Below, in pieces: positions 10,970 to 22,235 of a stretch of DNA of 64,000 bases. The notes under the pieces are model-generated. The model was given only the letters and a program-made list of their open reading frames with translations, searched no databases and had not been told where the DNA came from. Each line of letters begins with the position of its first letter. The first letter of the stretch is position 1. Position numbers and translations under genes: made by a program. The DNA is from Aspidiotus rigidus (lineage: Eukaryota > Arthropoda > Insecta > Hemiptera > Diaspididae), in contig JAVHKY010000056.1 of assembly GCA_035079385.1 (NCBI GenBank), positions 7,199,501 to 7,263,500 of the forward strand, given 5' to 3'.

Positions 10970-11930
10970 AGTGTTTATTCGGAGGTACTGTGCCGCCGTA
11001 GAAAATATTATTCAGAGGTACTCAGTTAGTGTATAGCCATTGGGTTCAATGACTACCTACCTAAGAGCTAATTTGAAGTCTGTGAAAATATATGATCCAG
11101 ACCCTGAAATTAGCTCTTTGAATGAAGCAACATCTTTGTGACTAAATGAACGTGGCTACGTGCTGTACCACAAAAGTCTGAAGGCACTACAAACATACCG
11201 CGGAAAAATGTTTCTTGAAAGCGGTGGCACACTCGAAAAGTTTGATGAAGATCAACAAAAGCTGTATCGTACTACTTGCATGCAATGTGACTGCACATTC
11301 CATTGTCAAAATCAAAGTCCATATCGGCATATTCTGTTTAAAAGGCAACATGCGCACCTTCCTACTTTCAAGATCTTACTGTTCCACTCGCGGTACCATA
11401 AGAGTGGCAATCATTTGCCATGTACATCTTCTCTACTTCTTCACACAGCTGATACAGTTCGAGTACTCAACAGCTGACAGAAATACAACATGGTATTCCC
11501 AATATGCCATAGTATTGCCAGTCTTATTACTAGTCACGGTATGGACCAGTTTGAATTGTACTTGCAGGCTATGAAGAATGTAGAAGAGATGGTCAGACGT
11601 GGGACTCCTTTACAGTTTCTTACTTCAGTCGTGCTGGACACAAGAACAGGAGAATTGTAACAACGGAACCACGAGGAAGATACCTAGTGCATGTATACCT
11701 CAAAACCCTTGTCCTTCACTCTGTCACCTCCTTACAATTAGAATGACGCCGGTAAATTTGGGAACTTGAAATTGAGAACAAAACTTCAAAGCCGTGGACG
11801 ACCAAAACAATTAATAAATCTCAAGCCGACAGAGGTTTGCAAGCAGACAAAAAACTGAGAAAACAAACAAATATTATTTCTACCTCCAAATAATATTTTC
11901 TGCGGCGGTACAGTACCTCCGATAAACGCC
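10970..11930. mobile_element. TIR element of unknown class, ~0.95 kb
   Basis: The left end at about 10974-11011 (CGGAGGTACTGTGCCGCC and on) is an inverted match to 11886-11925, with about 45 bp of imperfect TIR (CGGAGGTACTGTACCGCC on the other strand). The interior has two overlapping plus-strand frames (11160-11477 and 11215-11574) and a phrase TSVVLDTRTGEL further on. None is assignable to a known transposase. Probably a decayed DNA transposon. Confidence 0.6.
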
Positions 11931-12009
11931 ATCCTTATTTTTCTGTAATGATTTAGCAAGTTGGTGCACATATTTAATATCTCGTGATAGAGAGTGGTCA
12001 TTCAACCTG

Positions 12010-12575
12010 ACCTATTTTGTACAGTGGAAAATTGTATGCTCGACATTTAGTGGGTCTTCCGTTTCACATGCTTCGCGGGGGTTGGTGAAGTAGAAGATGT
12101 ACGTGTGTCAGCTGTGTATGCCTCAGCGTTGTCCGGATAATAGCCACTGTGAGCCCCTTATTGTATTGATACTGCTTGGAGATGGTTTTGGGCCAATCGA
12201 TCGGTGTATTTTTTTTAACATGGTTTGTTTGAAGGGGGTAGTCTCGCATGAATCTCATCCAGTATGTAACTGGCGTGTAGCATCGGGTGGTATATTGAAT
12301 TGAGTGTTGAGATTTCTTTGTCTCGCTGCAATTTTGTCGTTGGTAGAGATGAGTTTGTAGTTGACGTGATACTGGTCTAATGCTACTCTTGCATGGTACT
12401 GTAAGAATAGCATTAGGCGTCGCATCTCTAGAGGAAGTTTGCCGCTAAGCAACTGCATCCCTACTATTGGGCTAGTGAGGTATGCGGGCAAGGCTATTCG
12501 TAGGCCGGTATTGTGAACAACATCAATCAATTCATTTTTAGTGAGGTGTTTAAAGCTGAAGAGTACATTATGCAA
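12010..12575 (-). pseudogene. Non-LTR element RNase H / C-terminal tail
   Basis: Minus-strand frames read GMQLLSGKLPLEMRRLML, then after a stop LRHTQLTHVHLLLHQPPR, then, shifted, CETEDPLNVEHTIFHC. The second and third phrases match the conserved C-terminal pattern of jockey-type elements after RNase H (LRIGHTRLTH...P.C...L.VEHIL..C). It probably belongs to the same decayed element as the RT pieces at 13640-13866 and 16445-16760. Confidence 0.65.
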
Positions 12576-12579
12576 CCGT

Positions 12580-13410
12580 AGTCTAATATACAGTATACTA
12601 GACTAATACTAAACATAATGAGAAAGGCTGGAAACGCTCACGTAAGAAATGTGAGCGTTTTCAGCCTTTCTCATTATGTTGAATTTGAAACCACGTTCGT
12701 ATGAGGACAATATTTTAATCAGACTAATACTAAGCTAAGATGAAAAGTGATTGTAAAGCCCTTTTTTTTACCGGCTTTTCTAGCTCGAAAAGTGTAGGAC
12801 GAAGCAGTGATCTTTCTCGACGCTTTGGAGGTCTTACATTACTTTCAGCCTGACAAAAAATCAGGTTTCTTTATTAATTTTTTTTTGTCCGCGGATCCCC
12901 TCCAAAATTACTGGATAGATTTTTTCGAGACTTAGATAAGTTATAGTCTCATATCTGAAGATGGGCACCAACAATTCTTTCGACGATTAATTGTTGGAAA
13001 TTCTTCAGCGCGTTTCCAGTTGAGTTGATACGATTCTGTAGGTTACGCTTGATCATATTGGGAGTAATCGAAGTATCAATTTGCAAGGATTGCAAAAACA
13101 ACTGTTATAGCCCCGTAGTACTGTGGGCAGAGGGAGGGAGAGTGGATTTTCTGGACCTAACCTAGCCTAAATCAAAATAAAATTCAGGTTTCCTTATTGG
13201 ATTATAGGTATTTTTACTCTGTTATCAGTTGATGTGGCGTCGTAGTGATAGAATTTATGAACTGAGTTTTATTGTTCATTGTACAAATATTTGGCTTGAT
13301 TGACAGGTCATTGGTATTTAACCTAAAGAGAGGGAGTGACTCTCTCAATGATTTTTGCGTTGTGAAAAGAAAAGTCGTGTACTACTCACGCGACCGCGTG
13401 AGTGTTTTTT
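12580..13410 (+). repeat. Family A repeat copy
   Basis: Long match to 2311-3070, including the hairpin start (about 12768-12798), the GTCCGCGGATC block and the GGGAGTGACTC block. It ends with GAAAAGTCGTGTAC and a CTCACGCGACCGCGTGAG hairpin (13386-13403). It is interrupted by a small foldback at 12612-12680 with a near-duplicated AGACTAATACTAA on both sides (from about 12600 and 12719). Confidence 0.8.
12612..12680. mobile_element. Small foldback inserted in family A
   Basis: Bases 12612-12641 and 12651-12680 are inverted repeats of 30 bp with one mismatch (arm begins AACATAATGAGAAAGGCTG) and a 9-base loop. AGACTAATACTAA occurs on both flanks, consistent with a target duplication. Confidence 0.75.
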
Positions 13411-13639
13411 TTTACAAGGTTAGGCGACACTTCACTCTGTAACTGTGGAGAAGTAACAAAGAATACCGATGTATCTTCTTCTCTCCTGTGAAGAATGCTA
13501 TGATTCTCAGCTGCCCATGATTGTACGTATGTCGCGTGAGTATATCTCTCTTCGCATTACAACCTGTTCCACGTATAGTGTTCAAGAGTATTCGCGTGAA
13601 ACAGATATAAAAGTGTGTCATTTTCAACCCTTTTCGCGT

Positions 13640-13866
13640 TCACTTCCTTCCTTGGTATTTATTTTCAGTTTGCGTGCATTTATGTATAACCCTTTCCTCA
13701 GTATCATCTGTGAGGTTGAATATGGGGTCTCCAGTTGAGCGGTGATTTCGGAAGCCACACTGTTGGTCGGTGAGAATGTTGTTATCTTCTAGGTATTGTG
13801 TCCGTCGACGTGCTACCATTTTCTCCATGACTTTGCATACAACATTGGTCAATGCTATTGGTCTAT
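13640..13866 (-). pseudogene. Non-LTR RT fragment (motifs 2-3)
   Basis: Minus-strand frame YRPIALTNVVCKVMEKMV, then LTDQQCGFRNHRST, the RT region where template and primer are held in jockey-type elements. It joins by sense to the fragment at 16445-16760, which ends just before YRPI. The intervening 2.6 kb is an insertion. Confidence 0.85.
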
Positions 13867-14349
13867 ATTCACTCTATAATATTACGACAATAAAAATCTG
13901 ATATACCTATACGAGTAAACGATCGTCACAAACAAGGCGAGAGCAGCGCCAATGAAATTGCTGGCTTTGAAAGAGAGATTCTGATTCGGTACTACTGATA
14001 AAAAAGCCTTCGCAGCGCGAAAGCAAAACCGACTTTTCCTATTTTATTTTCCTACATCTCTAATGTCTTCTTTTTTCCATTTTGTTCATTATTGGCTACA
14101 TTACACATATTACTTACAATCGTTTTCGTTATAATAACGGCAAAATGACATTGTTTCCCGATACAAATTCATTTTCGAAATTTGCCAAGCATTATTTTTT
14201 ATTCAATCTCGTGTACTGATAATACACAACTTACAACCCCCTCTCCTTCTGAGAAAGAAACACTTTTCGCGCACAGGTCGGTAACACTCTTCATTTTCCA
14301 TAGCAACATTCATTCTTTTCAACGCAGGATGGTTAACGAACTCACGTTC

Positions 14350-14700
14350 GACTTACCCCGCTCCAAATTTTATCGACTTTTCGAATGAAAAGTCAGGTAT
14401 TGCTCCCGACACAGGTGTGACGGGGAAGCCGGGGAAAGAATTTTTTCGATCCTTTAGAGGTCCTAGATCATCCTGAGACTAATAAAAAAATTTCAGGTAT
14501 CCTTATGAATATAAGATTTTTTTTGTCCACGCAACTCCTCAAAAACTACTGGTTGTATTCTTGTAAAGTTTGGTCAAGTTGTAGTGGGTTATCTGAAGTT
14601 GGGCATGTGCATTTTTTTCTGAGATCGGACAAATAGTTGAGTAATCCTCAATTTTCCTCGAATTTCTTAGTCCTGTTTCTCAAAAAATATCAATCTTATT
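14350..14700 (+). repeat. Family A-related segment
   Basis: Starts with the TATCGACTTTTC/GAAAAGTC hairpin (14366-14392) and continues with text similar to 63213-63420 (TTTTTGTCCACGCAACTCC and following). Closer to the copy at the window's right end than to the 12.7-kb copy. Confidence 0.6.
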
Positions 14701-16009
14701 ATCTTCATATCAATGCATTACGTCGTAGTGGATTCAATCTTATTGCTCTGTAATTTTTTTGTCGATTGGATAAGTGGTTCGTGAGTAATTCTCAAAATAT
14801 GAGTATGTACAGAGCAATTTATTTGAGTTCTTTTGCCACGTGATAAAGCATCATACACCTATTGGCTGTAAAAACTTCTCATTGCCAGTCATATATGATT
14901 GAAAAAATTCGATGTTTATTGGATACGTTAAACAAACGTTGCGCGTAAGCGATGGATTGAATAATTAGCCGTGTATTTTATAATTACTGCGTTATGCAGG
15001 TATGCATAGCATTCTTTTTTTTTCTACATTATCGCAATAGGCTCGTAGCCTGAACATTGGGGAGTAATGTTGAAATTCAGGTAAAGACAAAATGGAAGTT
15101 TCATTGGCCTCTTCAATTTTCCTTACCTATGTTTTGATTTTTGTCATTATCGACTTCATAATATCTCACTGTATTTTTGGAAATGGACAGTCAGGTTAAT
15201 ACTTTGAGATTCTTCTAGATCACCTAAGTTTTATATTTTAATTTTAATAGAGCCATGTTCCGTTCTTCTTTTTAGAGTTTAATGTATGTACTTATAGGGA
15301 GAGAAAGCTATCAGTCGACTCCTTTTCGAGTTATTTCCCATGAATATACCTGTATTTGAAAATTATAAAAGTAACTATTAAAAAGATTAGAAATGAATTG
15401 AACAATAGAAGAGTCAGTGGAATACCTTAAATTATTATTATCACAATCAGCTTATAACTGAGAAACAATGAAGTTTAGATATGGGGAGCATGTGTAAATG
15501 ATTTTATAGCAAATTATTGAAAAGTCGGTGATGCTTACGCTACTGCGTGAGCTTTTTTCAAAATTAAAATGGAAAAATCTGAAAAACTACCAATCCGATT
15601 TTCAAAAAAATGACCCTATTCCCTAGTGCAAATATAAAACTTCAATAATTCTCAATTTCATATAAATCGATCCAATACCAACTGAGAACATTCGCCCACC
15701 AATAAAAGTACATACATACATACATACATACATATACGTACATATATATGAATTTGAGCCAATGTTTAAACCTAATCCACACACTCTGAAATGCCGAGAA
15801 AACATACCCCACACCAAAAATTCCACCGTGTGCAAGAATGCAATACCTCCTAAAGTCGGTAAAAACGCGGGAAAACGCTAGTCTACATGAGATTCAAACG
15901 ATAAATGAATTGTGGTTGATATTAGCCAATTAGAGATGGCTATTGATTTTCTTTGATTATTATAGTTATTTCAAAAATACAAAGACACAGCAAATGTGCA
16001 CGGTACGGC

Positions 16010-16435
16010 ACAACCCTTGCACATATAAGTAGGACGGATTGCGAACATCCGGTCATCGTTACTGTTTGGACGCCAGCAGTTTTTTAGTCCGGTCGCCGAC
16101 TAGAGTGTTGAACGTATATCGTTTATGCAGCAGTTTCCTGTACCAGCGAAGATCATCGTGAGTGTTTGGTCGCCAGCTCTCACGGTGTATCTGTTGCCTA
16201 TATCGCATATAGTATTGTCTATTGACGGTCGTTGACGGTCGTTCTGCAAATAACGATCCGGCAGATTCTAGAAGACCATCACAAGTATTCGGTCGCCAGT
16301 ACTTGTAGTGTGCGTCAGAATAGCCGAGTGTAATAACGGCTCTCGTTTAATCTGTCACGACAAACTCAAGCGGTGGGACTTTGTGGGGTTAGCTAAACCC
16401 CCTCCTCGGCGCTGGCAAGCGCGCCGCACGATCAG
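16010..16435 (+). repeat. GC-richer segment with repeated GGTCGCCAG motif
   Basis: TTTGGACGCCAGC, CCGGTCGCCGAC, TTTGGTCGCCAGC and TTCGGTCGCCAGT recur at 60-110-bp spacing, together with two adjacent GACGGTCGTT copies (about 16224-16243). It resembles the leader or LTR of a retroelement, but no second copy was found in the window. Confidence 0.4.
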
Positions 16436-16444
16436 AAAAGAATA

Positions 16445-16760
16445 GAGTCATAACAATAAGAAGTTTGTTCTAGTTTGTTCTTGCCGGGCTTTATTATCGG
16501 GATGACGATGGCTAGCCTCCATTGTGATGGAAAACATTTTGTGATCCATATTTTGTTGTGTAGATTTAGCAGTGTACTTTTCGGTTTACTCGGTAGATAT
16601 TTCAGGCATTGAATTTGGATATCGTCGGGTCCGGGAGCTTTTTTATTCCGAAAAGATTTGAGGCTGTTTTCAAGTTCTCTTTGGATAAATGACGCGTTGT
16701 CCCATTCATGATCTGTATCTTCATTAATTAGGCATTCTGTTTCCGCAATAGTATATTTCA
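16445..16760 (-). pseudogene. Non-LTR RT fragment (motifs 0-1)
   Basis: Minus-strand frame LENSLKSFRNKKAPGPDDI, then CFPSQWRLAIVIPIIKPGK, the N-terminal RT blocks of jockey-type elements. The frame is open over about 100 codons. It is cut on its 5' side by the foldback at 16762 and on its 3' side by the 2.6-kb insertion. Confidence 0.88.
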
Positions 16761-16761
16761 T

Positions 16762-16839
16762 GACAAGGGTGCGAAGCGACGTTTTGAGTGACGAGCGGAG
16801 CAAGCCGAACGAGTCACTCGAGTCGCTTCGCTCCTTGTC
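16762..16839. repeat. Foldback hairpin with ~19-bp stem
   Basis: GACAAGGGTGCGAAGCGAC (16762-16780) pairs with GTCGCTTCGCTCCTTGTC (16822-16839) with one mismatch. An inner GAGTGAC/GTCACTC pair extends the stem. The RT reading frame ends at this point, so it is probably an insertion end. Confidence 0.65.
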
Positions 16840-16970
16840 TTGGAAGATTTTTTTTATAACGACGGCTACGAGTGTGCGTTTCTTGTTTTGTCGTCAACTC
16901 GTCACCCGGTCGCCGTTGCACGCAATTTCTCCTGCTGCTAACATAGAACATTATCACCCACTATCGATAT

Positions 16971-17060
16971 GGAGCAATGCGGCGCAGCTGGTAGTGCAAC
17001 GGCTTGCAAAGTCAGGAGTGCGTGGTTCGAGCCCCGATCGTGGAGACAAAAAAAAATAAT
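16971..17060 (+). other. tRNA-derived sequence with A-rich tail (SINE head or tRNA pseudogene)
   Basis: GGCGCAGCTGG (16981-16991) resembles an A-box and GGTTCGAGCCC (17024-17034) a B-box, about 43 bases apart as in Pol III promoters. An A-rich tail follows (17047-17056). Acceptor arms do not pair well, so a functional tRNA is unlikely. Confidence 0.5.
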
Positions 17061-17433
17061 AAAGAGAAAATGGCCGTCGAGAATGGAGCGGGCAGAAAAG
17101 TGTGAATTCAGGGTGGTAATATAGCAAGCGGGCGGTAAAATGAGAGAAGACGATAGAAAAGTAAATAGACGACCTGCAAAGTAGATGAGTTCTCAAACAG
17201 CTACTTTCGCACCTAAAATCGACCAACAAAAAACGCACTTTCGTAGCAGGATTTATAAAAAGATCTTTTGTACCTTTGGAATTTTTCATTGTACGCAGCT
17301 GTTGCTGAGACTCCTGCAAAGAATTTTGCAAAAATGTTTGCTATTTGTTGAGGGCACTTGTGTGAGTTGTCTTTCTAATATTTGAAATGCAAATGGTTGG
17401 AGTGAATAATTGCTGTGTAGGGCTTTGACCTTG
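17061..17433. other. Unassigned sequence between SINE-like head and MITE
   Basis: No clear domain. A minus-strand frame here (16954-17331) is not recognisable. Confidence 0.35.
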
Positions 17434-17442
17434 GCCTACATC

Positions 17443-17768
17443 CTTCGACCATATACTGATGGACATGCCATACTGATAAGAACGTGAAGCCAAACAAATC
17501 GATTTTGAGAAGTGACGAAAAGTGGCCCTTGATTAGGAGCTTATTTCGAGCAAGAAAATGATGTTTCCAGTTTTTTTTAACGGAAATTAACAAGTAGACA
17601 ACAATTATGCAAAAATCACGAAAAAATCTTGGTTGATTTTGGTAAAAATGTGAAATTGAAAAAAAAACGCGAAGTGTTATTCTCATGATGATAACAAAGT
17701 GCCACTTTTCGGTGTTTCTCGTTTTCGATTTCTTATCAGTATGGCATGTCCATCAGTATATGGTCGAA
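17443..17768. mobile_element. Foldback MITE with 9-bp TSD (MULE-like), 326 bp
   Basis: 38 bp at 17443-17480 are the exact reverse complement of 17732-17769, and weaker complementarity continues inward for about 30 more bases. GCCTACATC is duplicated on both sides (17434-17442 and 17769-17777). Long TIRs with a 9-bp TSD point to Mutator-like (MULE) mobilisation. No coding capacity. Confidence 0.85.
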
Positions 17769-17774
17769 GCCTAC

Positions 17775-18270
17775 ATCTCGCTGCTTACTGTGGAAGAATT
17801 TATGTTCGAGGTGAATTTGTTCCAACTTTCTCTTTTTCCTGAACATATTTGTCTGCGAGCTTCCGCTCTACATTTTTGAAAGTTTATTGGATCTGATTGA
17901 AGGCGTGTGGATCTGAACTGCTGTATAGTGCGGCTTTTCTTTTCCGTATGGATTCTTCAATTTTTTCTGACCACCAGGGTATTCGACAGGTTGGGATTTT
18001 TGCAGATGAACGTGGTGCGGGTTTATGTGCGGCAGAGAGAATGATAGAGTTAAATTCTTCTATTAGTAAATCAATGTTGTCTATTTGGATTCGTTGGTCA
18101 ACGTCACATACAAATAAGATGTAAACTTTTCCCAGTCTGCTTTATCGCGGAGCCATTTGGGGTTACGGTTGGAATTTGTAATTTGCTGACTAGAGCAGGT
18201 TTTTGTATGGAGATTTAAATTTTGAATGAAAAAAGAATATGTGCTTGAAATCGATCGTTCTAACAAGGGC
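17775..18270 (-). pseudogene. Non-LTR element EN-RT linker fragment
   Basis: The minus-strand frame from about 18115 to 17890 reads IDLLIEEFNSIILSAAHKP, then CRIPWWSEKIEESIRKRKA, the linker between the AP endonuclease and RT of jockey-type elements (the PWW motif followed by Arg/Lys-rich helices). Frame 18081-18266 adds NPKWLRDKADWEKF. Together with 16445-16760, 13640-13866 and 12010-12575 it outlines a single minus-strand element broken by at least three insertions. Confidence 0.75.
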
Positions 18271-18870
18271 TCAAGTGTAATTTATAGTAGAACAATATAT
18301 TTTTGTAATTTGCAAAATGATTCATCGTTATCTTCCACCATTTTTTCTCGAATTATTAGGTTTTCCAGGGGCAAAATTTAGGAAGAAGTTGATAATCTTC
18401 TTACAGACCTTTCACTTAACTAAATCGAGTGTCAGCACTTTCTCCGTGTCATCATTCTTTTTATCCAAATTCGAGATTTCAATTCTCCTTTTGAATGTTT
18501 TAAAAAGATTTCCTCTCAAACTAAACCATCGTTTTTGATAACTTCTATAGTTGCCGTCTCGTCACGTATATTTAGTACCGCCTATAAAATCGTGTTTTTT
18601 TTTTTTCTTTCTTTTTTCCTCGATTAGGTATATCACTTGTATAACAACGAGTACACGCTTCTTTTTTCGTTCGGTAATATAAAAATAGTAGTTCACTGTC
18701 TGCATTTGCGAACGGTACTCGACTCTTTTGAGAAGGAATCAAATTCAGGAATATGTAGGCCTAACCTTAAAACGTAGGTATTTTTCGTAACTTACTTTTA
18801 ATATCGTGCGAGATTTATTCTCAAGTCTTTCATTCATTCTTTTTCTCCTTTCGCAGAATTCATTTATTTA
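18271..18870. other. Unassigned AT-rich stretch
   Basis: T-rich run at 18597-18626. No gene or repeat recognised. Confidence 0.4.
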
Positions 18871-20000
18871 AGTATGTTGTAGCGGTCAACAGTTAGGTAT
18901 AAGCGTGTACAAAAGCAGTTTTTCTTTATTCGTTATCGTAAATCGCTGTGTATCCAAAAGTCTAGTCAGTCCTATGTTGTATACCCTGCGTTAACACTTC
19001 TTAACTTCTTACAATAAACGTATTAACAAACTTGTAAAAATTGGTGACCTCTGCCAGCTTTTGATGGTAAAAAACAGTGCAGTTTTGGACGAACCGAGCA
19101 CGAGCTTGCGAGTAAGTTACATATCAAGACGTAGAGCGATTTTAATGGTTCGATGTTCTCAGCTCCTACCCCCCCCCCCCCCCACCCTTACTCAAAGTTC
19201 AGAAATAGTTTCGTATGTGAAGTGGGCAGTATTTTGCCTTTTTTTTCCCCCGGAAAACCCCATAGGGGAGGAATGGTGGACGAATTGCGTTCGTGTAATC
19301 GTAAAGTAGTGTGTTTAATCGCTAAGGTTGTAGATGTTTCAGAGTTTAGTGGCCAGTTGAGTTTCCAATGCGCCCATAAATTTAAATAGTTTTGATTGGC
19401 GTTGTTAAATTTAAGAAAGCGTTTGAAAATTAGCCGAGTATAATGTTCAAGACGGCATTAATTTTTGGGAAACATGAAAATACGTAGGCCTACGTGAGGT
19501 GATATGAGAATAAATTTTTGGTTTCAAATTGTACAAATGATTTCTCATTTGTGTTTTCGAATTGTGTGGTACGTTATTTCCTTTTCAGAATATAGAACAA
19601 GCTAGCGTTGAGTAGTTCTACAGGTGCCGAGTCCCGAGTTAAGTGGGAGTATATGTGTGTGCGTATGGAAGTATTTTATTTTTATAGATCCAGTGAGTTG
19701 AAAAAGTTTCTCATGGCGTGGTATCAACGAGAGAAATTATGGGATAAGCGTTGAGGATCAAACAAAATATTGAAGTGATGGAGAGTGCTTCTCAAGGAGA
19801 GGCACAGATCGAAAAATAGATAGGGTAACAGTTGAGAACGAGTAGTGGTACAAGTAAAGGAGGATGGTCGAACTTTAAAAAATTACAGGCTTGCCGGGTT
19901 AGGTACGTATAAGGGCATTTCTACTTGTTTTTAATAATTCAAATGATAATTTGCGAATCGATACTGATAACGAACTAAATTGTTAATTCAAACACAGATT
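18871..20000 (+). other. Possible LTR end and leader of the second gypsy element
   Basis: TTGGTGACC at 19041-19049 resembles the start of the internal region (primer-binding site) seen in many arthropod LTR elements. It lies about 1 kb before the gag frame. A poly-C run occurs at 19170-19183. No matching second LTR was found, so this is weak. Confidence 0.3.
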
Positions 20001-20030
20001 TGACAGTATTAACAAAACGAGTCAAGTGCG

Positions 20031-20970
20031 GTGAATAATAACGTTAATGTGATCGTGAATATACACGCGAAAAGTGTTGTGCCGAAAGTGAATATACCTA
20101 GTATGTCGGAAAAAATTAAAATTTCGGAATTTTCAACGGGAAACCCAGGCTGCTTATGGTTCCTCACGGCAGAAACTATTTTTTGGGTTAATGAAATAAT
20201 CGACGAGACTGAAAAATTCAGTTATTTATTGCAATGTCTAGCCATAGACCAAATGGAAAAGATTCAATCGGTTATTGGAAACGCACAAGTGATAGGCGAT
20301 GAAGAAGCGAAGGAAGCTTACTTGTATTTTGAAGGACAAGCAATTCTCTTCTTGTTCTACGGAAACAGCGAAGAAAAACGTGTGCGAAAGCTCTTTCAAG
20401 CTACACCAACAATGGAGAATAAAACACCTTCGAAATTACTTGCAACAATTAAAAAAAATGGAGGTAATTTGGTCGGGGATAAAGCTCTTTGAGAGTTATG
20501 GTGGTCAAAGATTCCTACCAATATGAAACCATATCTCACTGCTTGCTCAACCTTGCCGTTGAATCAGTTCACTGAACAAGCGGACAACATAGTCTCACTA
20601 GCGTCAGTACATCAAAACGGGTTCAATCTTTTCAGGCAGTTCAAGTTGAGAAGGTAAATGAGCGTGAACGCGCTTGCTAGCTGCTGCGCATTGCGCCTAG
20701 ACCGTTTTACGCAATACTGTTCCTGATCTCGCTCTCCGGAGCCCAGAGATCAAAGTTGAATATCGCGTTCTCGTTTTTTGTTCCGATCCCGCTCACCAAC
20801 GCCTGCACATTACAGACCAAGATCAACTTCTTGTCATTTTCACTTCAGTAATAGACTGATAAAACGAGTTGAACTCCATGGTGGTGTATGTTGGTTCCAC
20901 CATACGTTTGGGGAGAAATTGATTGAATGCCGACCAACATGTAAGCATTATACGTCATTGAAAAACTGAA
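20031..20970 (+). pseudogene. Second Ty3/gypsy element: gag
   Basis: Capsid-type text (PGCLWFLTAETIFWVNEI, then KFSYLLQCLAIDQM, then EEKRVRKLFQATPTMENKTP) runs to an in-frame TGA at 20490-20492. It continues in the same frame with ELWWSKIPTNMKPYL and ends with CWFHHTFGEKLIECRPTC (about 20906-20959), the cysteine-rich end typical of one insect gypsy group. Gag would package the RNA. The first ATG in the frame is at 20103. Stops make it inactive. Confidence 0.8.
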
Positions 20971-21480
20971 ACCAGGGACCGTCATGGCGATAAACGACCC
21001 TATACCAACTGATTAGCCGCGCTTTTTTGTAAGAGATTGTATTTCTGGTTCTTCATACTAGGTTAATTGCGGCCCGGACGTCACTGCAATTCCGCAGAAA
21101 ATATGTGTCCACGAGTGGACAACGCGATTAATTACAACATACATGCAGTCAATAGAGAGAACATCTAAGTTTATGGCATAAAAACTACTCAAATTGACAT
21201 CAGCATTGGGAAAACGTATAATTGGACTGTCATTGTAGCACACATTCAGGCACTGATTCTGGCAGCAGATTTCCTTCAACACCATCATTTTTATACAAGA
21301 TTTGACAAGAAGATGTCTGATTGACGGTAAATCTCTAACCAGCGTTATTTGTACCAAAGAAAAACCGCAACAAGCAAGCGTCCTGCTGATCACCCGAATG
21401 CAAGCCTGTAGACAATTGGGTAGCTGACTTTCTTCAGAAGTTTCCAGAACTTTCACAACCGCCAAGATACAGTGAACAGC
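20971..21480 (+). pseudogene. Second gypsy element: protease region, heavily decayed
   Basis: The region between gag and RT carries scattered plus-strand pieces in different frames, e.g. RRCLIDGKSLTSV near 21308-21345, the phrase after the protease flap in these elements. No intact protease active site was found. The long opposite-strand frame 21058-21549 is an antisense artefact. Confidence 0.5.
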
Positions 21481-22232
21481 CTCATGATACCATGCATTAC
21501 ATTGAAACAACCGTCTGTCCTGTACATCGATGTCCTTATTGGTTACCAAGGAAGGATTCGGAGGAAGCCAGCAAGGAATTTAGAGAAATGACAAAAGTTG
21601 GGATAACGCGTGTATCAAAATCCGAGTACAAATCACCTTTTGTTATTGTTAAGAAAAATGGGGAGAAGCGATATTACGGTAATTTTTGACGTCTTAATGC
21701 TCAAACAATTCCAGATAGATATCCGATACCAAATATCTCTGATTGTAGTATTAGACTTGAGGGCTCAAAATACTTTCCATATATTGATCTGGTTAAAGTT
21801 TATCACAGTACGTGTCTATCCTCCACATGCTCATAAAATGGCAGTGATCTTGGGCGGCTGGCCTCTTCAAATATTTGAGGATGCTTTTTGGCCTTACAAC
21901 GGCGGGCTTACTTGACAACGTCGGTAATCAGGGACTTATTGTTTGTGTTTATATATGTATTTTGACAATATATTTAGTGTTTTCAGATACGGAAGAACAA
22001 CATTTTGAATATTTAGAAATTTTATTTCAGCGATTAAATGAGTATAATTTAACGATTAACAGCGCTAAATCCAAATATTGTTGTCCCTTTACTGAGTTCT
22101 TATAGGTTTTAGGATATCAGAGACAGAGCGTGGTGGTCTGAAACCGACAGAGCAAAGAATTGAATATATTCGACGTTTGAAAAAGCCAAAGTCGATAGCC
22201 GCTTTACAAAAGGTTCTTGGAATTTTTTTGTT
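21481..22232 (+). pseudogene. Second gypsy element: reverse transcriptase
   Basis: KEFREMTKVGITRVSKSEY, SPFVIVKKNGEKR and RRLNAQTIPDRYPIP (21560-21735) are RT N-terminal motifs. After a frameshift, DTEEQHFEYLEILFQRLNEY (about 21989) and, after a further break, LKPTEQRIEYIRRLKKP, then ALQKVLGIF mark the RT/RNase H connection. The YxDD catalytic box is destroyed (the aligned text reads VYICIL). The copy ends where family B begins at 22236. Confidence 0.85.
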
Positions 22233-22235
22233 AAC

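Larger units (their letters stand above)
13870..16448. mobile_element. ~2.6-kb insertion separating two RT fragments
   Basis: Inferred because the RT text stops after ...EQTSY at about 16460 and resumes with YRPIALT at about 13866 (minus strand). The insertion's ends share an ACTCTAT-like inverted motif but no clear TSD. Inside are a family A-like segment (14360-14700), a CATA microsatellite (about 15711-15735), and a region with repeated GGTCGCCAG motifs (16040-16310). No transposase or RT of its own was recognised, so it may be composite. Confidence 0.5.

Noticed and set aside
16971..17060. Functional tRNA gene
   Set aside because: A- and B-boxes are present but the acceptor and anticodon stems do not form a proper cloverleaf, and an A-rich tail follows, as in SINEs.
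19041..19060. Primer-binding-site-like TTGGTGACC
   Set aside because: Suggestive but alone: no paired LTR was found and the distance to gag is long. Kept only as a weak note.
21058..21549. 163-codon minus-strand frame
   Set aside because: It lies antisense to the protease/RT region of the second gypsy element and its translation has no family features. The sense strand explains the region.
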